A stretch of 64,000 bases of DNA, taken from Ariolimax columbianus. Taxonomy: Eukaryota; Mollusca; Gastropoda; Stylommatophora; Arionidae. The notes under the pieces were generated by a model. The model did no database searches. It saw nothing but the letters and a program-made list of their open reading frames with translations, and was not told the origin of the DNA. The position numbers and the translations under genes were made by a program. The DNA lies in assembly GCA_036924085.1 (NCBI GenBank), contig JAVGWX010000002.1:48146916-48210915 (forward strand). The letters are read 5' to 3'. Positions 11,891-22,372 of the stretch are shown in pieces (position 1 is the stretch's first letter; every line of letters begins with the position of its first letter).

Positions 11891-12048
11891 CAGTAGTGGT
11901 TCCCCTGGCTCCAAGGCACGGAGGTAGGGGACCCCTTCGAGGCGGGGTGGGGAGAGGGGATTGGCTGGCACTCTTCCCACCAGGGGGGACTCCTTGGGTC
12001 GAGCACCATCTCGTTGACTCATATTTGTGTCCGTCATCATTAAACGGA
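11890..12048. other. GC-rich segment with a hairpin next to a LINE fragment
   Basis: GC-rich run with GGCACGGAGGTAGGGGACCC and ACCAGGGGGGACTCC. It ends in TGTCCGT, nine bases, ACGGACA (about 12028-12050), a perfect 7-bp stem. It replaces the 3' end that the adjoining LINE should have. The origin is unknown. Confidence 0.35.
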
Positions 12049-12873
12049 CAGGTGGTACTTCAGTCTATTGTAGCCAGTGCGAAGTCTGAAGATCACGACC
12101 TGCTCTATTCTGTTCAACTGGTAATAGGCATCGTTTTTGGTGTAGCCAGTATGTTCGGTTTCACAATTGGTCATGCATCTAGCTCTAATAAGCCGTTTTG
12201 ACTCTTCGTATGTCATACTGGTATCTGGTTGTGGTAGTTTTGCACCTTCTGTTGCCAGTCTGTCTGCCTCCTCGTTGCCTTGGATGTTGCAGTGAGATGG
12301 AACCCACTGCACCACTACCCTTTTTGGTGCGGACTGCTGGCATAGTTGATTAAGTTCAGTATTTGTCTGGCTTTTTAGTGCTGTGACTATGGCCAGGGCA
12401 TCTATAAGCAGGACTATGTGGCTTTCCTTGCTTTTACCTGTCACAATTTCTTCCACTGCCGCCCTCAGTGCCTCTGCCTCCGCTCTGAAACTGCTTGTGT
12501 ATTTTCCAGTAGCGAATGACAGTGTTATTTTTCTGCCATTTGGTAGGTTCAGAAATGCTCCTGCCCCTCCGTTCTGTGTTGTATTTGTTACGGAACCGTC
12601 GGTGTATGCTTGGGTCCAGTCCATGCTTGGATAGTTTTCCGTTATGTAACTCAGGGTAGTATCTCTTCTTTCTTTTTCAGACTGGCAGTTTTTGTTTCCA
12701 ATACCTGGTATATTTTCTACCACCTCTGGAAATATATGCTGCCTCCAGGTAGGTTTTCGTACAGTAGGGATGGGGTTTGGTGTTAGTGCGTTCAAGGGGT
12801 TTTCGTGCATCTTTGCTTTGGCTACTTCTGCAAAGTTTCTTCGCTTTAGTTTCCCATTTCCGAAATTGTTTAG
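12049..12873 (-). mobile_element. RNase H-type LINE fragment, truncated at both ends
   Basis: Minus-strand frame with an RNase H domain: YTDGSVTNTTQNGGAGAF, FRAEAEALRAA, LLIDALAIV and GNEEADRLA hold the four acidic catalytic positions. It is colinear with the copy at 23538-25141 but lacks about 8 residues (TELN joins directly to LCQQS). It breaks after the RLRTG motif and has lost the C-terminal Cys/His motif and the 3' tail. On the right, similarity ends at about 12873, just past the LNNFGNGKL segment. Loss of the 3' end cannot come from ordinary 5' truncation during retrotransposition, so a later deletion or rearrangement is inferred. The apparent start codon further right lies outside the LINE. 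Confidence 0.85.
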
Positions 12874-13009
12874 TCTGGTAGAGGGAGTTTGAGAACGAAC
12901 GAGAAAAAAAGAAGAATAATGAAAAATACGAAAAATTTTTTTAAAAGAAACGAGGTGAAGAGACACCAATGGTGTCAGTCGTTATAACGATTGAAGGTAA
13001 ACATATAAA

Positions 13010-13225
13010 GATAAAGGTAGTCTCGTAGCAGACAGTGTTGTCGAGAATGGAATTTGTGTCTTCATTATAGCAGATCTCGTTTGTTAATGAGATAGGATGG
13101 TCAGTTTCCTATCTTGTTGTCTTTCCGTCACTAAAGGTAAGCCAGGTACCCACTTACAGCTGGGTTTACACAAATGTATCGATAACGGAGATCGAAACCC
13201 CCTCCCACGCGACAGCAGCTTCTAC
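13010..13225 (-). mobile_element. tRNA-derived SINE, subfamily B, near full-length
   Basis: Read on the minus strand: a B-box-like GGTTTCGATCTC near the right end, the internal block CAGCTGTAAGTGGGTACC, then a conserved 3' end seen on the + strand as AAAGGTAGTCTCGTAGCAGA plus CAGTGTTGTCGAGAATGG. Related copies lie at about 16862, 18222, 19275, 38181 and 40111 (inverted) and 36668 and 42111 (direct). Confidence 0.6.
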
Positions 13226-13784
13226 TTTCCAATGAGATCCAATTGTTCCGCCCCACCTCTCCACTCTTATAGTCAGAGCGAAGTGCGACGGTAGTGCAAT
13301 GTCAGATCACCCAGTGCTCTCGCTGCAAGACTTGGGTCCTCTCTGAGTGCCTCTACCATTATTAGATCCTTGGTAGAGGTCTCGTAGGTTGGACAAAGAA
13401 AAGTTATGTAGAAAGGCAGACCAAAGATGAGAAGAACATTTAACCCATGTGTTGGGTTTGGGTTGGTAACATCCAGAGCATACTCCACTAGTCGGTGGGT
13501 ACTGCGGTGTCACGTTAAGGGGCCCCAAACTGCTCTCCGCCTAGTTATACCGCCAGGTACTCGGTCGCCCCATAGCAAACTCAGTAAACAACAGGGTCAC
13601 CCACGAGAAGGTGTTGCTATGGACACGTTTGTGAAGGAGGTCCTATGCCAGAGACTTGATGTCAGCCGGACAGCAGTTTTCGCGGAGATCACTGTACCCT
13701 GAATGTGAGAGGCTGTAGATTCGTATCAGCATTCATTTTAAGTCGGCGGTACATTGTGCCCAGACCCTACATCGACCTCGAGGT

Positions 13785-14215
13785 TACTATCCTAATGTCC
13801 ACGATCGACATCAAATTGTTGCTCTGAGGTTACTGTCCTATTGCCCATGATCGACATAAAATTGTTGCTCTGAGGTTACTGTCCTATTGTCCACGATCGA
13901 CATCAAATTGTTGCTCTGAGGTTACTGTCCTATCGTCCATGATCGACATCAAATTGTTGCTCTGAGGTTACTGTCCTATTGTCCATGATCGACATCAAAT
14001 TGTTGCTCTGAGGTTACTGTCCTATTGCCCATGATCGACATCAAATTGTTGCTCTGAGACCACCATAATTCTTGTCCAAGATGAACACCAAAATGTCACC
14101 CTGGGGCCACTATGTTTTTTGCATATAACCGACATCACAATGTCTCCCTGGGGCCACTATGTTTTTTGCATATAACCGACATCACAATGTCCCCTTGAGG
14201 CCACTATGCATTCCG
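13785..14215. repeat. 46/47-bp tandem repeat, about 9 copies
   Basis: Units TGAGGTTACTGTCCTATTG then TCCATGATCGACATCAAATT at period 46 up to about 14060. They are followed by diverged 47-bp units GGGGCCACTATGTTTTTTGC and so on, which keep the GACATCA-AATG core and mark the old edge of the array. Confidence 0.9.
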
Positions 14216-14480
14216 ATGTAGTGACGGGAGTCATAACTCCCTGACTAAAACAGTCTCAGAATGTCACATGACACATGACAGGAAATGATATTTCACATGG
14301 CAGCTGAAGTAATTGCCAGAATCTACAATCTCATAATGAAGTTGTCGTGAATGCCTTGCTCTGTTGGACAACTATGATTACTGTAATTCTAACAAAGAAA
14401 CTCCAGCCAGTTCTTTCATCGCTAATCACATTCGCTTCTTCTCAAGCCTAGAGTGTACACGTTTTATGGTCACATACTTA
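14216..14480. other. Stretch without recognised gene
   Basis: Mixed sequence. A short open frame here continues into the CA-rich microsatellite and is not credible. Confidence 0.4.
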
Positions 14481-14483
14481 CAA

Positions 14484-14660
14484 ACACATATACATACACA
14501 CACATACACACACACACGCACGCCCACCCGCCCGCCCGCCAGCCCGTATGCACGCACGCACGCACACACACATACCACACACACACACAGTGAAACACAT
14601 ACATACATGCTTACAAACAAACATACACAAAAACACACATACACACGAATATACATCCTT
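14484..14660. repeat. CA-rich compound microsatellite
   Basis: ACACAC/CATACA runs with a CCCGCCCGCC interruption and GCACGCACGC stretches. Confidence 0.9.
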
Positions 14661-14949
14661 CATAGAATATATCAAAACGTTTGACAGTGTGCAAAGTTAT
14701 TCTAGGAAATAAAATGTCACACGTTTAGAGTATCTCGATTCCATCTATAAGCAACAATGAAAACTATAAAACAGAATCAAGATAAGAATTGTAAAGGCAA
14801 TGTAGAGGTTAAAAATAAATTGAGAAATGAATGGCAGAACACCAATTCAAATTTTGAGACCTCTAATCTTTCCCGTTGCCCCACCCGGATCCGACCATCA
14901 CAGAAATACTAAAGATGTACATTGAATGTATCGTGCTAAAATGCTATAG

Positions 14950-15275
14950 TACATGTTGTCAGAATACCTTGGACAGCGAACACGAAATACACACAACCTG
15001 GCTTTAGACCAAAATAGACTGGTAGACGTTATTACGTCTAGAAAACTAAAATACTTTGGCCACTTTAAACGCAACAACAGTCTTTGTAAAAACTACGATA
15101 GAAGATATGGTCCTGGCAAAATAATGCACAGTGGAAGATGAACAAACGAGAACAAAGATGTTCTGAAGATGACGGTGATGGACGCGGGAGAACTAATTAA
15201 CGATCGATAATCTTCATGGTGGATGTGAGGAGAGCGGCGATCTTCAAAGGACATGCTACACGATGTTGATGATGA
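14950..15275 (+). mobile_element. LINE 3' end (reverse transcriptase C-terminal tail)
   Basis: The frame from about 15028 reads RKLKYFGHFKRNNSLCKNYD, then RYGPGKIMHSGR and a stop, followed by degraded sequence ending GACATGCTACACGATGTTGA and GATGATGA. The ending matches the LINE tail at 6895-7145 (GACATGCTACATGATGATGA). Stops and indels show it is inactive. Confidence 0.6.
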
Positions 15276-15279
15276 TGAT

Positions 15280-15325
15280 ATTTATATATATATATATGTG
15301 TGTGTGTGAGTGTGTGTGATGTGCA
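15280..15325. repeat. (TA)n-(TG)n microsatellite at a LINE-LINE junction
   Basis: TATATATATA followed by TGTGTGTG directly after the TGATGA tail of the plus-strand LINE and before the inverted LINE fragment. Confidence 0.85.
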
Positions 15326-15329
15326 TATA

Positions 15330-15699
15330 GTTAGTTTTCTTAGAAGTTTTCTTTCCACTTGTGTCGTTTAGCGTCGTGTGGAGCTTAAGTCGTCTTTCCT
15401 GGGCCAAGTGCGTTGCGTCGCTCAATGTTAGTTCTTGTCGTTGCACAATCACTCTAATGTCATCTATCCACCTACCTCGCGGCCGCCCCCTTCACTGTAG
15501 TTAGATCTACCAGCGTTGTAAGCCATCAGTGGAAGATGAAGAGGGTGCATTCTTATGAGATGACCAAACCAACTTATTTTCTGCCTGGAAATGTATTCGG
15601 CACAAGACGTAGTGTCGACCATACTTCAAATGTCGTCATTCCGCATTCTATCTCTTCTGGTAACACCGATGACTTTCCTCAAACACTTCATTTCACACG

Positions 15700-15700
<1 letters not shown>
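15330..15700 (-). mobile_element. Inverted LINE fragment (C-terminal end of reverse transcriptase ORF)
   Basis: Minus-strand translation contains GVTRRDRMRNDDI, then ISRQKISWFGHLIRMH and GGRPRGRWIDDI, then DATHLAQERRLKLH. The order VTRRDRMRN..., WFGHL.RM, GRPRGRW is the same as in the plus-strand LINE at 31400-31770 (VTRRDRMRNEDV, WFSHLMKM), so both belong to one family. It holds stops. It lies tail to tail with the LINE end at 14950-15275. Confidence 0.65.
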
Positions 15701-15702
<2 letters not shown>

Positions 15703-15781
<79 letters not shown>

Positions 15782-15782
15782 G
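15703..15782. repeat. (TA)n microsatellite
   Basis: About 35 AT dinucleotides with one TTTA interruption. Tyr-Ile frames across it are artefacts. Confidence 0.95.
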
Positions 15783-15889
15783 TGTATGTGTGTGCATGCG
15801 TCATCGTGTGTGGTCTATGTGTATGTGCGTGCTATCGATCACAACAGCACGTGCATAAAAAATCAATAATACTTGAATGATCATTTACT

Positions 15890-16860
15890 CCTAACTTTGA
15901 AATGTTGATCCTTATCCCGTATTGACGAAGGAACAGCTGAATGCTGACTTGATCTAGATTCTCCCCTCCTACCATGGGGTGTAGAGATATTCTCACCTGT
16001 CCTTGTAGCTTATAGCTTATATATGGTGGAGTTGCTGGCCTCATGTTCAAACCTCTTTCGTCACTTCCTACAACGTGCTTGGCAGTTTACACAGTGCTAC
16101 TGTTCTGTACCAATCCTTAGGGTCCCTCTATCACACTGTCAATATTTGCAAACACTTCTTAGCTCAAATTTGAAAATATGATAACATTGTCTTCTAATTC
16201 TCCTTCTTCTTCGTCTGTGTGTTCTTCTTGCTCGTCTTATGATTCTTCTTCCTGTCCTACTTCGTACCTGTTCAGATGTTAGCTGGAATGGAATACGCTT
16301 AAAGAAAGCGGTGGCCCTTCAGTTGTCTATTGATTCCCGCCTTCTTCATCAAGTAAACAAAGTGATTCACGTTATTGTAAGGCCAGTGGCCCAGTTCGTC
16401 TAGTATCAACAGTCATTTTCTACAGTTTTTGTCTTCCCTACGCTTTCTCTATCCTGTCTGGAGATGAATGAGTTTATGTCTACTATTATTTGGCCCCTAT
16501 CCTTCTGCCTGTCTATCAGATCATGCTATCGCAGCAAATATTAGGGATGCTATAGACACACACTCTCCCACAGGATGCAGACTTAAGAAACATAGATGCT
16601 AGCAATTTGATTTGAACAATTATCATTTAAAAGAGTTCAGCACACACAGAAAACTGGCTCAGAAAATACAAATTGTCGATAAGCAGATAGTTGTCCAAAT
16701 AAAATGGAGCTTGTTGGAACAAATATCTGTGATGCCCACGCTTATCTTAAAGTCTCTGACTACCAGGGTGGTTCGAGTACATATTGTCTCACTGCAAAGT
16801 GAACCGGTTCAATCCTCGATCTCGAAACGCACCTGTCTACCTAAGTACCTGACTTATAGT
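15890..16860. other. Stretch without recognised gene
   Basis: About 1 kb of mixed sequence with a CTTCTTCTT-rich patch at about 16195-16255. Short open frames show no family similarity I can recognise. Confidence 0.4.
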
Positions 16861-16861
16861 T

Positions 16862-17045
16862 AAAGGTAAAAGTAGACCAATATGAAGTACTGATGTGGGA
16901 GATGAAGTGTTAGAGACTTCACTGAACGATACCACAGCGTGTTTATGAGATGTGATGTCCAGTCCCTTTTTTCACTGGTTTCCTTCACTAACAGTAAATC
17001 AGATACACATTTACAGCTTGCGTAAGACGGTAACGGGAGATGAAC
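16862..17045 (-). mobile_element. SINE fragment, subfamily B
   Basis: Plus-strand TAAAGGTAAAAGTAGACC, GGGAGATGAAGTGTTAGAGA and later CAGATACACATTTACAGC follow the order seen at 38181-38404 (CCGTCCGGGATGAAGTGTTA, then AAGCCAGGCACCAGTTTA). Diverged. Confidence 0.5.
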
Positions 17046-17454
17046 TTCTGTTGTGAAGCTTACTGTAGTTAAGGAAGACAAAAGTGACCAAGAAAAGAAC
17101 TGACCAACCCACTTTCAAGCTGAGACTTAGTAAAAGAAGATCGCAGACGATTTGACCCCCACTGGGACTTCCTTTACCTTTATAGCTACACGGTAGACGA
17201 ATATCTAGTAGAGATATGTGCACATGAAACTGTCTAGCCGACTTCGGAGGGGTGATAACGTCATAATGATGTCTGAAATATAGTCCATCTGAGACTGGTA
17301 AAATGTGATGGTACAGGACACTACGGTTACGTAATCTTCTGGTTGAATAATTGGTCAGTGATCATCCCGCCCCATCGCGTCGTTGAGGCCAGGATCAGAC
17401 TCCCTCCACTTCGCTTAGTATACAACAAGTCATTACTCGAGATAGTCTACTTAC

Positions 17455-17925
17455 ACTCACTCTAACACACTAACAAACGCACTCTTACACAACTCTAACA
17501 CACACACTCTTACACAACACTAACACACGCACTCTTACACAACACTAACAAACGCACTCTTACACAACTCTAACAAACGCACTCTTACACAACTCTAAAA
17601 AACGCACTCTTACACAACTCTAACAAACGCACTCTTACAAAACACTAACACACACACTCTTATACAACTCTAATACAAGCGCTCTTACACAACTCTAACA
17701 AACGCACTCTTACACAACACTAACACACGCACTCTTACACAACTCTAATACAAGCGCTCTTACACAACTCTAACAAACGCACTCTTACACAACTCTAACA
17801 CACGCACTATTACACAACTCTAACAAACGCACTCTTACACAACTCTAACAAACGCACTCTTACACAACTCTAACAAACGCACTCTTACACAACTCTAACA
17901 CACGCACTCTTACACAACTCTACAT
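17455..17925. repeat. 25-bp minisatellite, about 19 copies
   Basis: Units CACAACTCTAACAAACGCAC plus TCTTA, with variants CACACGCAC and TACAAGCGC. Confidence 0.93.
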
Positions 17926-18221
17926 GCGCCCTAAGGGTGAGGACCATTGCACTTTGGTTGGTTTTGACCACTAAGATCGCCCTAACTATCAGAGGTGCGA
18001 ACAGACGCACACATCCATCCAATCACTGGTTAATACGTCCTAACATCGCCTAAAAGACTACGGTCTGGGGTAGAAAGGTCGTCCCTCCGCCACTTAAATA
18101 CAGAGACCCTTTAATGGGAACAGAATACAATTGTCGCTATCGTTGTGCATGGCAATTCTGTTGGTGTTATCTAGGCTATCTCTAAGGCCATGGATGAGTC
18201 ATGGCTAAGAGTAGCGTATTT

Positions 18222-18310
18222 CCACTGCATACACTGCCGTCGGGGATGAAGTGCCTATGACTTTATTGTATTATGACTCACTTTTTAGTTCCCTTACTCG
18301 CTCTATGTTC
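18222..18310 (-). mobile_element. SINE 3' end fragment, subfamily B
   Basis: CACTGCCGTCGGGGATGAAG plus TGCCTATGACTTTATTG matches the 3' end of the subfamily B elements at 38190 and 40135. Confidence 0.5.
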
Positions 18311-18429
18311 TTCTCTAATGCAGCTGGGTCGACTGGATCACGGCGATAACGAAGGTCGAACCTGGTTACTTCGTCGAGGGAAGCAAGCGTTATGTCACTC
18401 TACTTCTCATGCTCCAACTAAGGGTATGA

Positions 18430-18647
18430 AATATACAAAGCGATTATTAAAGATGAATATGTAGAAACCACGCGCAAAAGGAAGTGAGGCTGACCTAAAC
18501 AGACTCTTTGTAGAACGATCAACAGGGCAACCATCTGACTATGGAGCATGCAAGAACTACAGAGAGTGTCGATGGACATTACGAACTGGAAAATCTTGAG
18601 CTAAGCCTTATGCTCAATTTTAGGCACTGATGGAACAGAGAGAGAAA

Positions 18648-18650
<3 letters not shown>
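18430..18650 (+). mobile_element. Degraded LINE 3' end, followed by (GA)n
   Basis: Pieces VETTRKRK then G-x-PKQT, and LSxALCSILGTDGTERE, resemble the extreme C terminus of LINE ORF2 proteins (GRPK-x-TW ... W..LV.ALCSILGTEGTE). There are several stops. It runs into the (GA)n tract at 18650. Confidence 0.42.
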
Positions 18651-18697
<47 letters not shown>

Positions 18698-18700
18698 GTA
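18650..18700. repeat. (GA)n microsatellite
   Basis: About 22 GA dinucleotides, directly after the LINE-like tail. Confidence 0.95.
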
Positions 18701-19049
18701 AGATCGATAAAGATCATTGTTTAACATATAACACAATTTACACGAATGTATTAGAGACTTAATGATACCAAATGTTTAGCGTTATATCGCTAAATGATTC
18801 TCAAAGTTTCCTTCCTCGCTGGTTGATAATCGCTACATCAGATAATCAGTTGTGAAACTGAAGCAAACGGCTGTCAGTTCACTGTGAACTAAATAGTGAG
18901 CGTATTGATTAGTTCCTGACCTGAAACATCGGGGCATTGTTTAGACTTACGTAACCTAGCCTTCATTTTAAATACGAATATTCTTTCCTGGCACCAATTA
19001 CAGAAACTGTGCCTTGAATTGATGGTATCTAGGTTCATTTTATTAAAAC

Positions 19050-19277
19050 GGGGTGTGGCAAACATTTCTTTTGTAAAGGGCCAAATAGTAAATATTTTAG
19101 GCTCTGTGGGTCAGGTATACTCAAGGTATTTATGTAGGTAGGCCGTTCCGTTATAGCGCGTGCTTTTAAATTTTAAAGAAGTTGAAAATGTAAAATTTAT
19201 TCTTAGCTCTCGGGCCATGAAAAATACCAGACGACCGGATTTGGCTAACGGCCGTAGTTTGCTGACATTGCTGTCAA
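19050..19277. mobile_element. hAT-like non-autonomous element resembling mammalian Charlie-type MITEs
   Basis: Ends are imperfect inverted repeats: GGGGTGTGGCAAAC at left and GTTTGCTGACATTGCTG at right. The internal TGTAAAGGGCCAAATAGTAA then ATATTTTAGGCTCTGTGGG, and the distal CCGGATTTGGCTAACGGCC, resemble the consensus I recall for short hAT elements of mammals (TTTCTGTAAAGGGCCAGATAG..., ...GCCGTAGTTTGCCGACC). The similarity is from memory and has not been searched. No clear 8-bp target duplication. Confidence 0.5.
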
Positions 19278-19420
19278 GAATGAAGTGGTAGACGTCATTG
19301 CACTACATCTGTTTGTTGTGAGCTAGGATGACCAATTCACTTCCTCGCTGCTTTACTCTCCGTCCTATTTACAGCTTAATTCACGGGACCGTGTCGGTAA
19401 CTGTCGTTAAATCCAGTACA
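19275..19420 (-). mobile_element. SINE fragment, subfamily B
   Basis: GAATGAAGTGGTAGACGTCA, the ACTTCCTCGCTGCTTTACTC block and CCTATTTACAGCTTAATTC keep the subfamily B order in inverted orientation. Confidence 0.45.
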
Positions 19421-19647
19421 CGGTGTTGTAGCTGCTAATGCAGCTTGAGTGAAATGATCTTGACGACTTTCTTTGGTGACAGTTTACAGTGGCTCTCCTC
19501 ACACTCTAATGCTTACTTGAGAAGCTGGACCTGACTGTAGTGCAATGCAAGGCTCCTCAGTAAGCTGAATCCTATACGGAACACAGTGCCGATCCCTACC
19601 TCGTTAGCCACACTGACATGAAACAACCTGTTTCTAATGACCCTGAT

Positions 19648-19815
19648 TCTTCTTCTTCTTCCTCGTTCGTTTTAAATCTCCCACTTCCAAGCCATGAACA
19701 GGGCTTTGCAAGTAATAGGCTGTTGTCCAGAGAACGGAATGAGTTGTGTCGCTAGTTTACAGCTTGATTGCGATATTTGCACCTTTTGGTCCAGCACATC
19801 TGTCTTCGGCAAGTA
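19648..19815 (-). repeat. Interspersed repeat with (GAA) tail, copy 3
   Basis: Begins CTTCTTCTTCTTCCTCGTTC (the inverted tail), then AAGCCATGAACAGGGCTTTG, GTCGCTAGTTTACAGCTTGA and CACATCTGTCTTCGGC. Block for block this is the reverse of 410-590. Confidence 0.5.
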
Positions 19816-19837
19816 CTGGCCCTGACTAACATAATCT

Positions 19838-20000
19838 GATTACAATGTTTCACCTGACCTTGACTAATAAAAGGTTGATTAGTATGTTTCATCTGACCTT
19901 GACTAACATATGGTGATTAGTATGTTTTACCTGACCTTGACTAACATAGGTTGATTGATTAATATGATTCGCTTGACCTTGACTAACATAGGTTGATTAG
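19838..20000. repeat. 38-bp minisatellite, left part
   Basis: Units GTTTCACCTGACCTTGACTA then ACATAGGTTGATTAGTAT. The array is cut by the hAT-like element at 20001 and resumes at 20498. Confidence 0.85.
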
Positions 20001-20497
20001 CAGGGCTTGACAAATTTTAGGGTGGTTTACCAGTCAGTCAAAAATTTCACCAGTCAACAAGGTTCGACTACAGTTAGGCAATATATGTTAATAAATTTAA
20101 ACTAAGCACTAATTAACTTTTATTTCTACATAACAAAGCGTACCAAACCAAAATATATTATATTACTTACACAGTATTAGTCCATTTCGTCTTCCGAAAA
20201 AATATACTACTGTCAGGGGCATGGCGTGTGTCCTTGAACATTCTTGGTAGTTTTAGCACTGAAGTACCATTTATCGATGGCTTTAGAAGTTCAAATTGTG
20301 GCAGTGGAGGTCCATATAGATTCACCATCATAGACTAGCTTATGTACAATCTATTCTAACCGTAATATCACTAATAACCATGCGAGAGTCGTTATGTAGT
20401 AACGCTGAAACACGTAGTTAACGATTAAAAACGTCTTTTGTTACTCGTCAAGCAGAATGTTGTACTCGTCACAGACGAGCACTTTTGTCAAGCCCTG
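20001..20497. mobile_element. hAT-type MITE inserted in the 38-bp array
   Basis: Perfect 14-bp terminal inverted repeats, CAGGGCTTGACAAA and TTTGTCAAGCCCTG, beginning CAG and ending CTG as in hAT elements. Flanked by an 8-bp target duplication, TTGATTAG and TTGATCAG (7 of 8 identical; the last copy fits the array unit). The 497-bp interior carries no transposase frame, so it is non-autonomous. The array on both sides continues in the same unit, proving insertion after array formation. Confidence 0.85.
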
Positions 20498-20965
20498 TTG
20501 ATCAGAATGTTTCACCTGGCCTTGGTTACCATAGCCAGATCAGTAAGTTTCACCTGAACTTGGTTACCATTGCCAGATCAGTATGTTTCACCTGACCTTG
20601 ACTAACATAGTCTGATCAAAATGTTTCACCTGATCTTGACTAACATAGTCTGATCAGAATGTTTCACCTGACCTTGACTAACATAGTCTGATCGGAATGT
20701 TTCACCTGATCTTGACTAACATAGTCTGATCAGAATGTTTCACCTGACCTTGACTAACATAGTCTGATCGGAATGTTTCACCTGACTTTAATTACCAGAG
20801 CTAGATCAGTTCGTTTCACCTGGCCTTGGTTACCAAAGCCAGATCAGTATGTTTCACATGGCCTTGACTAACATATCATGATCAGTATGTTTCACCTGAC
20901 ATTGACTAACATAGCCTGATTAGTAGTTCTCACAAGGCCCTGACTAACATAGTCTGACAGTATAT
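20498..20965. repeat. 38-bp minisatellite, right part
   Basis: About 12 units of CAGAATGTTTCACCTGACC then TTGACTAACATAGTCTGAT, with GGCCTTGGTTACCATAGCC variants at both edges. Confidence 0.9.
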
Positions 20966-21136
20966 TTTACCCGACCGGAAGTTAGTCTCATCTTTGAACC
21001 CGGCAGCGTACGAGAACGCTACGTGTCATTTCACCTGGCGACCCGTGTCGGCTTCCATATTGCATCGAAGATAGCTGATATCAAACCTAGTTTTGCTGAT
21101 CCTGGCCATAACATTGTAATGTTTTTTCTCATACAG

Positions 21137-21310
21137 AAACAGAGGACTGTACAATAAACGAAGGAAGCGAACACATGTCTTCTCACCTCGGCGCCTGTTG
21201 TTCATGGCTGTGTTTGGCGTCGTGATGTTCATCCCTGGCCTGGCACTCACAATAGTGGGTCTTCAGAACAGCAGCTCCGAGTCAGACAACATGAACTACT
21301 TTCAGAAAAT
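21137..21310 (+). CDS. Internal exon of a two-pass membrane protein gene (first membrane segment)
   Basis: Coding exon following a strong 3' splice site (pyrimidine tract, then TCATACAG) and ending at a GTAAGA donor at 21311. The first base completes a split codon and two bases are left at the end, giving 57 full codons. The peptide starts with a basic stretch (NKRRKR), then a hydrophobic helix of about 23 residues (LLFMAVFGVVMFIPGLALT and on), then a polar loop with an NSS glycosylation sequon. Basic residues before the helix predict a cytoplasmic N terminus. The leftover AT joins the C of the next exon to form ATC, so the phase fits exactly. No start codon belonging to this protein is evident here, so one or more 5' exons are missing or lie upstream of the window. 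The family was not recognised; the layout recalls small two-TM vertebrate TMEM proteins with a Gly-Pro in the second helix (inference). Confidence 0.72.
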
Positions 21311-21324
21311 GTAAGAGCAAGTAT

Positions 21325-22055
21325 TACATTATTGGTCCTCAGTAACATTGATCAGTATTACCTTATTGGTCATCAGTAACATTACTCAATATTACCTTAT
21401 CGGTCCTCAGTAACATTGATCAGTATTACCTTATCGGTCCTCAGTAACATTGGTCAGCATTACCTTATTGGTCATCAGTAACATTAATAAATATTACCTT
21501 ATCTGTCCTCAGTAACATTGATCAGTATTACCTTATCGGTCCTCAGTAACATTGATCAGTATTACCTTATTGTTCCTCAGTAACATTGATCAGTATTACC
21601 TTATTGTTCTCAGTAACACTTATCAGTATTACCTTATTGGTCCTCAGTAACATTGATCAGTATTACCTTATTGGTCCTCAGTAACATTGATCAGTATTAC
21701 CTTATTGGTCCTCAGTAACATTGATCAGTATTGTAACACTTATCAGCATTACCTTATTGGTCCTCAGTAACATTGATCAGTATTACCTTATTGGTCCTCA
21801 GTAACATTGATCAGTATTACCTTATTGGTCCTCAGTAACATTGATCAGTATTACCTTATTGGTCCTCAGTAACATTGATCAGTATTACCTTATTGGTCCT
21901 CAGTAACATTGATCAGTATTACCTTATTGGTCCTCGGTAACATTTATCAGCATTACCTTACTGGTTCTCAGTAACATTTATCAGCATTACCTTACTGGTC
22001 CTCAGTAACATTTATCAGTATTACCTTACTGGTCCTTAGTAACATTGATCACCAA
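21325..22055. repeat. 34-bp minisatellite in intron, about 21 copies
   Basis: Units CCTCAGTAACATTGATCAGT then ATTACCTTATTGGT. It starts about 15 bases after the splice donor at 21311; one unit is shortened at about 21730. Confidence 0.93.
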
Positions 22056-22372
22056 TAGTAATATGTGTTTGCTTTCTGTGTATATTGTGTCGTACCTTGA
22101 AACAATAAATGCGTTAGCAGCATGTTATCTTTGCAGACGTGGGAATCCGTGGATTTAAATACAAGATAAAGTCTTGAGAATTATATTCGTACCTTCCTTA
22201 CCCCGTCGCCTGGTAAGCCACATGAAGTAAAATCGTAAAAACCTGCTTTATAAAGACCGACTACCTGGCAGAAAGCATTCACCCGTCCTTTTCAATACCT
22301 TATTTCAAAGTATTGTAAGCATAATATCCGTTTGGGACCGAAGATAAAGGAGCGACCCATAGCTGGCTGCTT
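22056..22372. other. Intronic stretch without recognised feature
   Basis: Mixed sequence between two arrays. Nothing supported. Confidence 0.4.

Noticed and set aside
11890..12050. Helitron 3' end suggested by a hairpin
   Set aside because: The hairpin is not followed by a CTRR terminus, no matching 5' TC end was found and no Rep/helicase frame is present.
12040..12969. A 309-codon host RNase H gene
   Set aside because: It is a LINE fragment colinear with 23538-25141; its N-terminal 40-odd codons lie outside the element and are spurious.
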